DNA from: a virus
Strand: one strand, 5' to 3'
IMG/VR virus record: IMGVR_UViG_3300036407_000003
Span: 1 to 42,759 of that record
DNA length: 42,759 nt
Made by a program: the position numbers and the translations under genes. Positions 15,064 to 22,438 of this stretch are shown here, piece after piece. The notes below the pieces were generated by a model. It was given only the letters and a program-made list of their open reading frames with translations. It did no database searches and was not told the DNA's origin. Positions within the stretch are counted from its first letter, which is position 1; each line of letters begins with the position of its first letter.

Positions 15064-15690
15064 TCAGGCCGCGAATTGGGCCTGACGCATCCGCATGCGG
15101 GCCGCAGCGACCGCAGCGTGGTTGGTGTCCAGCTCGACATTGAAGAGCTGCTTGCCATCGTCGGCCCGCACGCCCGAGGCGTGGTCGGCCGGCACGGTGA
15201 CGAACGAAATTTCGAATGGTGTCCAGCGTTGCGCGATGACTTTCTGCACCTCGCCCCGCTTTTCGGCCTCAACGATTTTGATTTTCTGCAGGGTGTAGCC
15301 GGCCGACACATTCCGCACGATGCCGTCGGAGATCAGGGCGAACAGCCGGTCAGCATCGAGGTCAATGCCGACGGTGGGAAAACGGAGCAAAGCGCGCGCC
15401 TCGCTGCCGTCAATCCAAGCCTTTTCAACCACGGCACGCTGGCTGCTGGTCGAGAACCGTGAATGGCTATCGAGAACAGGCGCGCCAGCGTTGAGCCGGG
15501 TGAAGTCGATTGCCGCTCGGCTCACCGTTAGGATCTCATCGAAATCGACGATCTTTTCCCAGCCTTCATAGCGGCGCCGGCGAACCGGAGTTTCAGTGGC
15601 GAAAACCACCTCGACCGTCCGCTTGTCGGCATCCACAAGATTGGTGCTGGCGAACGCGCGCACCTGCATAGGCAGCGAAGTCAGCGTCAT
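15064..15690 (-). CDS. HK97/U35-type prohead protease
   Basis: The 208 residues match prohead proteases: TVEVVFATETPVRRRRYEGWEKIVDF near the N-terminus, LDSHSRFS with the probable catalytic His at residue 76, IVRNVSAGYTL with the probable Ser at 129, and RWTPFEISFVTVPADHASGVR toward the end. It matures the capsid by cutting coat and scaffold segments inside the prohead. Its start overlaps the portal stop by 4 bp (ATGA). In related phages it is often fused to the coat protein; here a 77-bp gap and a frame change separate them. Confidence 0.92.
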   Translation of the reverse strand: MTLTSLPMQVRAFASTNLVDADKRTVEVVFATETPVRRRRYEGWEKIVDFDEILTVSRAAIDFTRLNAGAPVLDSHSRFSTSSQRAVVEKAWIDGSEARALLRFPTVGIDLDADRLFALISDGIVRNVSAGYTLQKIKIVEAEKRGEVQKVIAQRWTPFEISFVTVPADHASGVRADDGKQLFNVELDTNHAAVAAARMRMRQAQFAA

Positions 15691-17180
15691 TCCTCGTTTT
15701 CCTTTGAGTTGTCGACCGGCGCCGAAGGCGGCTTTTGCAACTGCCCTGCTTGCGACATGGTCCGAGGGTCGACGTCCAGCACCAGGCCCAGATCGTCAAA
15801 CCGTTTGTTGTCCTTAGCGAGCTGTTGAGCAGTCGCTTCCGGATCCTCGCCCCGCTCGGCCACGGCGGCCGACCAGGACTTGAAGCCGGCGCGTACTTCC
15901 GCCTTTTGAGCGTTGAGATCGCGCATCGGGTCAGCCGAATAGAACCGGGGCGGAACCCAGTCATACTCGACGTCGGGCTTGTCGATCGCACCGGCGAGCC
16001 AGGCCGCGTCAAGGAACCAGCCGATCATCGGCTCACACAGCATCGGGATGATCGACAGCCACTGCAGTTGCGAGATCTCGCGCTTGAAAACCTCGATCCC
16101 GACCTTGCTCGACGAATAGTTCACCTTGTCGAGGCGACCCGTCAGGATGAAATGCGGCGTCCGAAAGCCTGCGGCGATCGCATGCTCTTCCGACTCCACA
16201 TAGCTGGGATAGTCACCTGTCGCGGCCGGCTGCGTGAACTTCACGTCCCTGCCGCCGATTGCGTTATAGAACATTCCGGGCGCGAACTTTTCTACCCGTT
16301 GGCCGTGCACATCATAAATGCCAGGCTGCTGCCCCTGCGCTGTCGGAAGGCCGATCGCATCGTCGGCCTCGCCTCCAGTCATCACGCCGACCAGGCAGGC
16401 CTCAAGCCGTTTCCGCATCCGTTCGGCGGCACGATACTCTTCGAGGTCATGCAGGTGCGCGATCGCCGGCGCACCCCACGGAACCCCGCGCACCTGAGTG
16501 CGCTGTTTTTCGAACACGTGCGCGATTTCGCTCGCAGAAACCGCCGTCGACAACAGCGCGCCCATGCCTCCTAGCAGCTTGCTGCCGGGGTGATCCTTGA
16601 ACAGCCAATAGGACTTCGGTCGGCCGCCTTCAATTTCGATCCCTTGGATCGCGTTCTGGCTCGCGCCCCCGAAGCTTGCATCCTTGCGGCTGTCGATCTG
16701 ATCGGCTTCAAGCACCTGCAGCTGCAGGGGCACCTCGGCGGATCCGAGCGGTAGCCATTCCCGGCGCACCAGGCCCTCGCCGGCCTCGATCATTTCGCGA
16801 ACCGCGAGGGCCTGCACGCCGTAGAAGTTTACCCGCTTGGCCCAGCGATCAAACACCGCCTTGACCTTGGGATCCTTAAACACTGGCACGATGCCGTCGC
16901 CGATAGCATGGGTGACCAGCAAGGCCACGGCATTGGCGGCAAGTGGATTGTTACGGACCAGGTCGCGCATGCGATCCCGCAGCAGCTGGCCAGCCGCCGC
17001 GATCTCAGTGTCGGCCGAAGTCGCGCGTGTCTGCCAGCCGCCGCGAAACCGGCCACGGTCGGCGCCGGCATATCCCCGCTGCAGTTCGGTCATCATTGCC
17101 CGTCGAGCAACGCGTTTCACGGCTCTCGCCGGGTCGAGATACCCGATGGCGCGGTCGAGCATGTTGAGTTTGAAAGCCAT
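15687..17180 (-). CDS. lambda gpB-family portal protein
   Basis: The 497 residues match lambda-type portals: AGADRGRFRGGWQTRATSADTEIAAAGQLLRDRMRDLVRNNPLAANAVALLVTHAIGDGI, then WLPLGSAEVPLQLQVLEADQID, and PKSYWLFKDHPG. The portal is a dodecamer at one capsid vertex, through which the terminase pumps DNA. The start overlaps the upstream head-tail joining gene by one base (TGATG) and the stop overlaps the protease start. The C-terminal DNSKENEE tail is acidic. Confidence 0.95.
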   Translation of the reverse strand: MAFKLNMLDRAIGYLDPARAVKRVARRAMMTELQRGYAGADRGRFRGGWQTRATSADTEIAAAGQLLRDRMRDLVRNNPLAANAVALLVTHAIGDGIVPVFKDPKVKAVFDRWAKRVNFYGVQALAVREMIEAGEGLVRREWLPLGSAEVPLQLQVLEADQIDSRKDASFGGASQNAIQGIEIEGGRPKSYWLFKDHPGSKLLGGMGALLSTAVSASEIAHVFEKQRTQVRGVPWGAPAIAHLHDLEEYRAAERMRKRLEACLVGVMTGGEADDAIGLPTAQGQQPGIYDVHGQRVEKFAPGMFYNAIGGRDVKFTQPAATGDYPSYVESEEHAIAAGFRTPHFILTGRLDKVNYSSSKVGIEVFKREISQLQWLSIIPMLCEPMIGWFLDAAWLAGAIDKPDVEYDWVPPRFYSADPMRDLNAQKAEVRAGFKSWSAAVAERGEDPEATAQQLAKDNKRFDDLGLVLDVDPRTMSQAGQLQKPPSAPVDNSKENEE

Positions 17181-17368
17181 CAGAACCCCGCCAGGATGGT
17201 GCGCGGCCCCTTGTTCTGCTGCGCCTTGAGCTTCGCCAGTGCCCGTTCCATCTGGTCGGTCGACTGGTATTCGATTTCGGTGCGGACGCCGTTCGACTGG
17301 GTCACCACCTTGCGCACGCCGCTGGCGATCGCTTCCTCAAGGGCAGCGATCCTTTCCTCGATCGTCAT
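17180..17368 (-). CDS. lambda gpW-like head-tail joining protein
   Basis: Starting at 17368, the 62 residues read MTIEERIAALEEAIASGVRK and continue with VTQSNGVRTEIEYQSTDQMERALAKL. This is the pattern of lambda gpW: a helix, two strands with an R-T-E-I-E-Y-x-S segment, and a second helix. In lambda gpW closes the filled head after packaging. It sits between terminase and portal in the lambda order and overlaps the portal start by one base. A longer in-frame upstream extension lies inside the terminase gene and was rejected. Confidence 0.88.
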   Translation of the reverse strand: MTIEERIAALEEAIASGVRKVVTQSNGVRTEIEYQSTDQMERALAKLKAQQNKGPRTILAGF

Positions 17369-17381
17369 GGTCCGAAATCCT

Positions 17382-19481
17382 TTAGAGCCACTCGCTCTTG
17401 GCGATGGCCGGCTTTGTCGTTGTTGCTTCGACCGGCTTCGGCTCGAATGGGCTGCTGCCACTGTCGAACAGATCCGGCGTCTGCTGCTGGCCATGAACGG
17501 CGAGCAACAGTTCGGCCCAGCGTTGCTCATCGAGCTTCATCCGGGCCTGCAGGTGCCAGGCGAGCGCCTTTGCGTACACGGCAACGTCGAGCCAGTCGTT
17601 TTGCCGTCCGACGATCTTTTTCCACTCGCGCGGAGCGTGCGGATTGATCAGCTTGCGCGCCCGGCGCGACACCGAGTTGCGGGCCTCTTCATCAGGATCC
17701 ACCAGCCTTTCGGCCGTTAGTTCCTTGATGAAGTTTTCGTCGGCCAGTTCGGGCGACAGGTGCAGCGTGTTTCGCGGCCACTGGCCAACGTTGCTCGGCC
17801 CAGCGACCAAGTTGGCGAGGCCGGCCATGACCGCCGACTTGATGTCGTGGCCATAGACTGGGTAAACCAGAGCCTTGGCGATCGCCCGGCCGCGCTGATC
17901 CTTGACCGTCTGCTTGGTCGGGCTGCCCAACCAGGCGGCACCGGCTTTGCGTGGCCGCCCGTCGAGGGCGAAAACGTTCGGTCTTGCCCGCGTGAACAGA
18001 TAGACCCGGTTTGTCGCATAGCCCGAGTCCACACCTGACAGGTCTATGCCACGCTCGCCGCTACCAGCTCGATAGGTTCGCCCGAGCGCATCCGCCAGGG
18101 CAATCCAAGGTTTGTCTGTCTGGTCGGGCGCACCTTCGAACACTTCCCGGTCGAGCAGATACATCTGGTCGCGCGGGCCGATCGCCCATGCCGCCCATTT
18201 GATCCCGTAGCTTTGCACGTCGGCTGTCGACACGATTAGGCCAGCATCAGCCGGCACCGAGTTTCGAACGTAGTGCACCGACCGCGAGGCCTCGGCGATC
18301 TTTTCCCAGTCGACGGCTTCGCCACCAGGATCATAGGGCAGAGCCAGATCCTGCTGCGAAAAGGTGCGCATCTTGGTGGTATCACCCTGCGCCTTCTCCC
18401 AGCGATCCCAGATCTCTGACCAGCGTTCACGCGGGGCATATGCTGCCCAGAGGTGATAGCTCGGCTGCCAATCACGGCAACGCCCCTCGCATGGGTCGCA
18501 GCGCCATTGATCGAGGTCGGTCGGCTTGATCACCGTCGGCACCTTTTCGCCGGCGTCGTCGGCTACCCGCAGCGGGATCCAAACGCCATCGGCAAGCATA
18601 TCGGCCTTGTGGCCGTCTAGTAGAACCCCATCACAGCTAAGGCAGCGCATATGCACCGGCAGGCCAAGGGCGTCATCGGCGGGGCGCATCTGCTCGAACC
18701 GCAGTGGATGATAGTCGCCGCAGTGCGGGCAGGGCACGAAATACTCGCGCTGATCGCCCGCCTCGTAATCCTCGGTGATCGCACATTCGCCGACTTCGCC
18801 GGGCGTTGAGCCTTCCCATTCCTTGGCGAGATCGCCGTACATTTTCTGACGGGCGCGCGCCTGATCGCGCGGGCTACCGCGACCGTCGACGTCGCGCGGA
18901 TAGCCCGTCACTTCGTCCATGGCCAGATACTTGATCGAGACCATCTGCAGGCCCTTGGAAGAGCCGGCATTCACGATCTGACAGAAGCCACCAGCGAAGC
19001 GCTTGAAAGCCGTCGTCGATCCCTGTTCGTCGCGGCTGCTGACCGGGCGCACCTTGTGCTGGATCTGCTTTGAGACGTCGATCGTCGGCTGCAGCTTCAC
19101 GCGGTTGAACTTGGTCGCCTCTTCCAAGGTTGGCAGCACAACCATCATTGAACCGGGCGCCTGGTCGACGACGTACACAAACCAGTTCTCTATCGCCGTT
19201 GACTTGCCGAGTTGGGCGGCCCAGCGGGCCGTCACGCGCCGAGCCGGATGGTCGGGGTGCAAGCAATCCTGCGGCTCGCGCAAATAGGGCACGCGGCTGA
19301 TCTTAAAATCACCGGGCCAGGGCGAACCTGATTCCGGAGACACTTTGCGATGCCGCTCGGCATGCTCGGTGATCGTGAGGTTCTCGATCGGCTTGCTGGC
19401 CTTCGCCAGGGCGGCAAACAGCACCTGCTCGCCGCGAGGCATAGCGGGAAACTGCTCGCGCAGCGAAAAGTGCAAGCTCAT
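17382..19481 (-). CDS. terminase large subunit, lambda GpA family
   Basis: This 699-residue packaging ATPase/nuclease has the GpA family layout. Residues 60-95 read ISRVPYLREPQDCL...VTARWAAQLGKSTAIENW, with the family-typical P-loop QLGKST at 90-95. A Walker B strand (VSIKYLAMDE) lies near residue 190. Paired Cys motifs (CPHCGDYH, then CLSCDG) lie near 250-285. The nuclease half has DLSGVDSGYATNRVYLF and NDWLDVAVYAKALAWHLQ near the end. It cuts concatemers at cos and drives DNA into the head. ATGA overlap with the small subunit. Confidence 0.95.
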   Translation of the reverse strand: MSLHFSLREQFPAMPRGEQVLFAALAKASKPIENLTITEHAERHRKVSPESGSPWPGDFKISRVPYLREPQDCLHPDHPARRVTARWAAQLGKSTAIENWFVYVVDQAPGSMMVVLPTLEEATKFNRVKLQPTIDVSKQIQHKVRPVSSRDEQGSTTAFKRFAGGFCQIVNAGSSKGLQMVSIKYLAMDEVTGYPRDVDGRGSPRDQARARQKMYGDLAKEWEGSTPGEVGECAITEDYEAGDQREYFVPCPHCGDYHPLRFEQMRPADDALGLPVHMRCLSCDGVLLDGHKADMLADGVWIPLRVADDAGEKVPTVIKPTDLDQWRCDPCEGRCRDWQPSYHLWAAYAPRERWSEIWDRWEKAQGDTTKMRTFSQQDLALPYDPGGEAVDWEKIAEASRSVHYVRNSVPADAGLIVSTADVQSYGIKWAAWAIGPRDQMYLLDREVFEGAPDQTDKPWIALADALGRTYRAGSGERGIDLSGVDSGYATNRVYLFTRARPNVFALDGRPRKAGAAWLGSPTKQTVKDQRGRAIAKALVYPVYGHDIKSAVMAGLANLVAGPSNVGQWPRNTLHLSPELADENFIKELTAERLVDPDEEARNSVSRRARKLINPHAPREWKKIVGRQNDWLDVAVYAKALAWHLQARMKLDEQRWAELLLAVHGQQQTPDLFDSGSSPFEPKPVEATTTKPAIAKSEWL

Positions 19482-20083
19482 TGGAGAACCGCTGTTTCTT
19501 CCTGATACGGCTCGCCGGCATCTTCCGCGCGCTGCAGCGCGTCGAGCCGACCGAGCATTTCTCGGTGAAAGACTTCAAGCCCAGCCTGGGCGAAGGTCTT
19601 GAGGGCGAGGCGAACCTTGCGTTCATCCCAGCCATGTTTGAGCGCCAGCGATCCCGCCTCGCCCTCGACAGCACGTTCGAAGGCGCCGCGCATTCGGACG
19701 ATTGCAGTCTGGGCCGCGTCCGCAACTTCGCGAACGCTGGTGATCTGGCGCAGCTCGCGCGCAAGCTCTAGCTCGCGCAGCGCAGCCGAAGCCTCTTTAT
19801 CACGCGCCGCCGCACTGATTTGCGTCGGCAGACGCGGCCCAGCATCCGGCGCTGCAGCGGGCGCAACCTCAACAGGGCGCCGCGACTGCTGCAGCCGGAT
19901 ATTCTCGGCCCGGTGCTGGGCCAAGGATCCAAACTCGATCAAGTTCGATTTGCCTTCGCGCTTCGTTGGCAGAGCCTCGGCGTGTTGGCTGACATAGCGC
20001 GACAAGGTCGAGCGATCGACCACGTCACCGGCAGCGGTCAACCGCTTCGCCGCATCCGTGATGGAGATCCAAACTTCCGACAT
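19478..20083 (-). CDS. terminase small subunit, Nu1-like
   Basis: The start at 20083 is chosen because GGAAGG lies six bases upstream. The 201 residues begin with a winged-helix-like DNA-binding segment (VWISITDAAKRLTAAGDVVDRSTLSRYVSQHAEALPTK) comparable to lambda Nu1. An Ala/Pro linker and a long helical region (EASAALRELELARELRQITSVREVADAAQTAIVRMR) with charged repeats follow. The C-terminal end would contact the large subunit. Nu1-type proteins bind repeated R sites near cos; matching repeats are seen in the 139-bp gap directly upstream. Confidence 0.88.
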   Translation of the reverse strand: MSEVWISITDAAKRLTAAGDVVDRSTLSRYVSQHAEALPTKREGKSNLIEFGSLAQHRAENIRLQQSRRPVEVAPAAAPDAGPRLPTQISAAARDKEASAALRELELARELRQITSVREVADAAQTAIVRMRGAFERAVEGEAGSLALKHGWDERKVRLALKTFAQAGLEVFHREMLGRLDALQRAEDAGEPYQEETAVLQ

Positions 20084-20222
20084 GTGTCGCCTTCCGTGCA
20101 AGCACACGTGCAACACGTGTGATGCGTGTACCTCTTGCAAAGTCGCGCACTAGAGAAATCCCGCAAGTCCGCCGACCCGCCTGACCAAAAAGGCCAGAAA
20201 GGACCCACCGAGGGGGGGGTGG
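20084..20222. other. candidate cos region with cosB-like repeats
   Basis: This 139-bp gap between gpZ and the small terminase holds no gene. On the right is an imperfect inverted repeat around GACCCACC - GGTGGTC (20201-20224) spanning a run of seven G (20212-20218). On the left is a perfect inverted repeat ACACGTG-CAA-CACGTGT (20104-20120) next to related CACGTG/GCGTGT motifs (20105-20130), resembling R-type binding sites. Its place immediately upstream of a Nu1/GpA terminase is that of cos in lambda. The nicking position cannot be fixed by eye. Confidence 0.5.
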
Positions 20223-20795
20223 TCAGCGTCCAAACCGCTTGATCAGCATGGCCTCGACCCGCTCCCGCAGGAGCGGCGCGGCGGTGCGTTCGAACGCCGC
20301 CTTGGTTGCACCCACGGTCATCTCGTGCGGGATGCGCACCGTCGATCGTACCTGGGTGAGCCTGCGCCCGGCTGTGTCCAGCCGCTGCATGACATGACCG
20401 CCGAACTTCGACACAGCCACACGGCGGGGGAATGCGCCGCCCTTCATGAACGCCCCAGCGAACAGCGTTGGCTGCCCGAACGGTCGCGCCACCACGCCCG
20501 GCCGCGTCTCGCGAGGCCGCAGATACTTCAGGCGTATGAAGCCGCCCTTGGTGGTCATGGTATAGGACAATCGCCCGTTGGCCCTTGCCGTCTCAGGATT
20601 GCCGACGGCCGCGACGATAGTCTTGCGCGGCAGCCCAGTCTGGGCTGTCAGCGTCCGGATGACGATTGTCTTGGCCCGGTTGCCGACCTGATTGACGATG
20701 CGCGGCAGGATCACAGGATTTTCCTGTGCAACCTTTTCCAGCTGTCGAGCGTAGATCTGCAGATAATCGTCAGCCCACCGGGTTGTGACCGACAT
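20223..20795 (-). CDS. gpZ-like minor tail protein
   Basis: The start at 20795 has GGAGG four bases upstream. The 190 residues match prophage minor tail protein Z: IVNQVGNRAKTIVIRTLTAQTGLPRKTIVAAVG near the N-terminus, then SYTMTTKGGFIRLKYLRPRETRPGVVARPFGQ and FPRRVAVSKFGGHVMQRLDTAGR, with a basic C-terminus. In lambda gpZ acts at the last step of tail assembly to position DNA at the head end. Here the gene is at the head of the late operon, right before cos, as in other alphaproteobacterial prophages. Confidence 0.75.
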   Translation of the reverse strand: MSVTTRWADDYLQIYARQLEKVAQENPVILPRIVNQVGNRAKTIVIRTLTAQTGLPRKTIVAAVGNPETARANGRLSYTMTTKGGFIRLKYLRPRETRPGVVARPFGQPTLFAGAFMKGGAFPRRVAVSKFGGHVMQRLDTAGRRLTQVRSTVRIPHEMTVGATKAAFERTAAPLLRERVEAMLIKRFGR

Positions 20796-20859
20796 GGTGC
20801 CTCCGAAATGGTTCGCGCGGGAACTGTTCGCTGGCACTTTGGCCAGAGCGAAAAGGCAA

Positions 20860-20890
20860 CAAAAAAGGCGGGCCGCTGTGCGACTCGCCT
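20860..20890 (-). terminator. rho-independent terminator upstream of gpZ
   Basis: On the minus strand AGGCG-A-GTCGC (20890-20880), loop ACA and GCGGC-C-CGCCT (20876-20866) form a 10-bp stem with one mismatch, followed by a run of six or seven T (20866-20860). It should stop leftward transcription from the 201-aa gene before the late operon, and implies a late promoter in the short gap before gpZ. Confidence 0.75.
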
Positions 20891-20938
20891 CTAAACCTGT
20901 TTCGTTGTGGTGAAGCTACGTCAAATTTCTTCTCCACG

Positions 20939-21544
20939 TCAACCAGCCTCTAAATGCGCTCCCACAGGATCGTACCACGGCTCTGGTGAAGCGGCCGGCC
21001 AGCGAGCGCGGAATGACACCAGCTCGCGATTGACGATCCCTACAAGCTCGCAAAGCGCAGTGTGCCAGAGGCGGTAAACAGCGCGGGATTCCTCGACAAA
21101 GGCTGGATCGACACCAACCAGTTCCGGCGGCGCCTCGCCGATCGGGTCGCGCCGTCGCACCGGGTCGCGATAAAGCATCTTTGGTCGACCAGTCTTGTCG
21201 CGCGGCGTCTCCCATCGGCCTGCGCCTTCCGGATACCAGAATGGTCGCAGGTTCGATCGAGCGCACTTGATCACCTCGACCCAAGCCTCTGGCGGTAGTG
21301 CCATTACCGCCTCATAAATCGTTAGTGCGTCATCATGGCACCGAGCGCCGACCCAAACGGCGCCTGCCGAGCTGCTGTCGACCCGCGTGCCTAGCAACAG
21401 CAGCTGCGCCAGGGTGTCGGTGCTGGATCTAGGCGAGGGCGCCGGACCAAAGGCGCCGCCCCGGAGCGTCGCCACAAACCGCTCAACCTGCTGCTCGCGA
21501 AAAGCCCACGCCAAAAGCTCTTCAATGTCCCTGTATTCAGCCAT
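20939..21544 (-). CDS. conserved phage protein of unknown function (201 aa)
   Basis: The start at 21544 (MAEYRDIEELLAWAFREQ) has AGGGA nearby; an upstream extension in frame is unlike protein. The body has a helical N-terminus, then VWVGARCHDDALTIYEAVMALPPEAWVEVIKCARSNLRPFWYPEGAGRWETPRDKTGRPKMLYRDPV, and a helical C-terminus with AVYRLWHTALCELVGIVNREL. The layout and position between the replication block and the late operon recall phage late-gene regulators, but I see no helix-turn-helix that I trust. CGAGGGTTGC repeats lie directly in front of it and could be its promoter region. Unknown. Confidence 0.65.
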   Translation of the reverse strand: MAEYRDIEELLAWAFREQQVERFVATLRGGAFGPAPSPRSSTDTLAQLLLLGTRVDSSSAGAVWVGARCHDDALTIYEAVMALPPEAWVEVIKCARSNLRPFWYPEGAGRWETPRDKTGRPKMLYRDPVRRRDPIGEAPPELVGVDPAFVEESRAVYRLWHTALCELVGIVNRELVSFRARWPAASPEPWYDPVGAHLEAG

Positions 21545-21580
21545 GTCCCTGCTCTTTCGAGGTTTAGCGATAGTTGATCT

Positions 21581-21958
21581 CAACCCTCGCAAATAGAAAA
21601 CGTAGTTAGAACAATGAGGTAGCGAGTGTGGAGACAGTAGCGAGGGTTGCCCCATACGCAGTGAGTCAAAACAAGCTTCATTCATGCTCAGGAAGAGGCA
21701 CCCCGGCCCCCTCTTGTACGATATAGGCGAGATCAAACCCCGCAAAGGTCGCAAAAAGACGATAAGCCCATGAAAAGGCTATTGTTTTCGTCCGCGAGAT
21801 TTCGGATTGCACCCTCGCTTAACTCTCGCAACCCTCGTATGGCCCGCGTCAGCGGGGCGAGGGTTGCGACTTCCGCTTTCTCTGCCCCTTGAGGGGGTGG
21901 GGGGCGCGGCGCTAGGCGAGTTTGACCTAGAATCAGGTTGCCGATCGCGAGGGTTGCG
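21581..21958. repeat. CGAGGGTTGC repeat cluster, candidate replication origin (iterons)
   Basis: Within the 447-bp non-coding interval 21545-21991 a motif close to GCGAGGGTTGCG occurs in both orientations. Plus-strand copies are at 21640-21650, 21857-21868 and 21947-21958. Minus-strand copies are at 21581-21591 and 21826-21838, plus a degenerate one at 21809-21818. An AT-rich stretch lies at 21569-21610. Nothing else in the interval looks coding. The adjacent operon encodes a P4-type helicase and a Toprim primase, and P4-family proteins bind repeated sites at their origin, so these may be iterons. Regulatory sites are the alternative. Confidence 0.6.
21826..21869. other. nested hairpin formed by two inverted repeat copies
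   Basis: TCGCAACCCTCG (21826-21837) and CGAGGGTTGCGA (21858-21869) are perfect 12-bp inverted copies. Inside the 20-nt loop, CCCGC (21843-21847) and GCGGG (21852-21856) pair around GTCA. The result is a strong two-stage cruciform or hairpin, a form seen at single-strand initiation sites and some operators. Confidence 0.6.
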
Positions 21959-21991
21959 GCGGGCACGGTGGCCCAATTGGGGGTGCGGGGT

Positions 21992-22228
21992 CTAGGGCGC
22001 GGGTGATTGTTGCACGAGATCTTGGATAAGCTCGGCTTCTCGATCGAGCGCGGCTTCGTTCTGCCGCACCAGGTGAAACTCGTATGAGAGTAAGAGCTGC
22101 AGCAGCCGATCGCGCTGCTGAGTGGTCAGTGTCAACTCGTTAAAGTTCTCTCGCACCTCTCGGCCGCTCAACTTGAAAAGCATCCACGTCTTGTTCGCAA
22201 CGCGGCGCGCGTCATTGATCATCACCAT
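21992..22228 (-). CDS. small hypothetical protein (78 aa)
   Basis: The start at 22228 is chosen because GGGGT stands a few bases upstream and the upstream gene's stop is two bases before it. The protein begins MVMINDARRVANKTWMLFKLSGREVRENFNELTLTTQQRDRLLQLLL and continues as amphipathic helices rich in Leu, Gln and Glu. It is the last gene of the leftward replication operon, next to the repeat cluster. The helical, charged nature suggests a small DNA- or protein-binding factor, but no family is recognised. Confidence 0.6.
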   Translation of the reverse strand: MVMINDARRVANKTWMLFKLSGREVRENFNELTLTTQQRDRLLQLLLSYEFHLVRQNEAALDREAELIQDLVQQSPAP

Positions 22229-22229
22229 T

Positions 22230-22436
22230 TCACCCCAGATACATGTCGCCACGCTTGACCCATGCTGGCAGCGTAGCCGGCACCTCGGCGCACTTGTGCA
22301 GCTTTACGCGATCGGCAATTGGCTGCGCCTCGATCCGTTCTGGTTTGACGCCGGCGTTCTCAATCCAGGCGGCCCAATCGTCGGGTGCCTGGTCGAGGTT
22401 GATAAACAGATCTTGGCGATCGATGCCGTCGTACAT
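22230..22436 (-). CDS. small hypothetical protein (68 aa)
   Basis: The ATG at 22436 lies two bases after the helicase stop codon (TAG-CT-ATG). The 68 residues read MYDGIDRQDLFINLDQAPDDWAAWIENAGVKPERIEAQPIADRVKLHKCAEVP and end in WVKRGDMYLG. A longer upstream reading of the frame lies inside the helicase gene and was rejected. It ends four codon positions before the next start. It looks like a small mixed alpha/beta protein, with no recognised family. Confidence 0.6.
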   Translation of the reverse strand: MYDGIDRQDLFINLDQAPDDWAAWIENAGVKPERIEAQPIADRVKLHKCAEVPATLPAWVKRGDMYLG

Positions 22437-22438
22437 AG

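Noticed and set aside
14703-15311. A 202-codon minus-strand frame bridging protease and capsid genes.
   Set aside because: It is out of frame with two clear genes and its composition is Arg/Pro/Ser-rich.
19190-19220. Non-standard P-loop (QLGKST) in the large terminase.
   Set aside because: A QxGKS/T P-loop is usual for the GpA terminase family, so it is not a defect.
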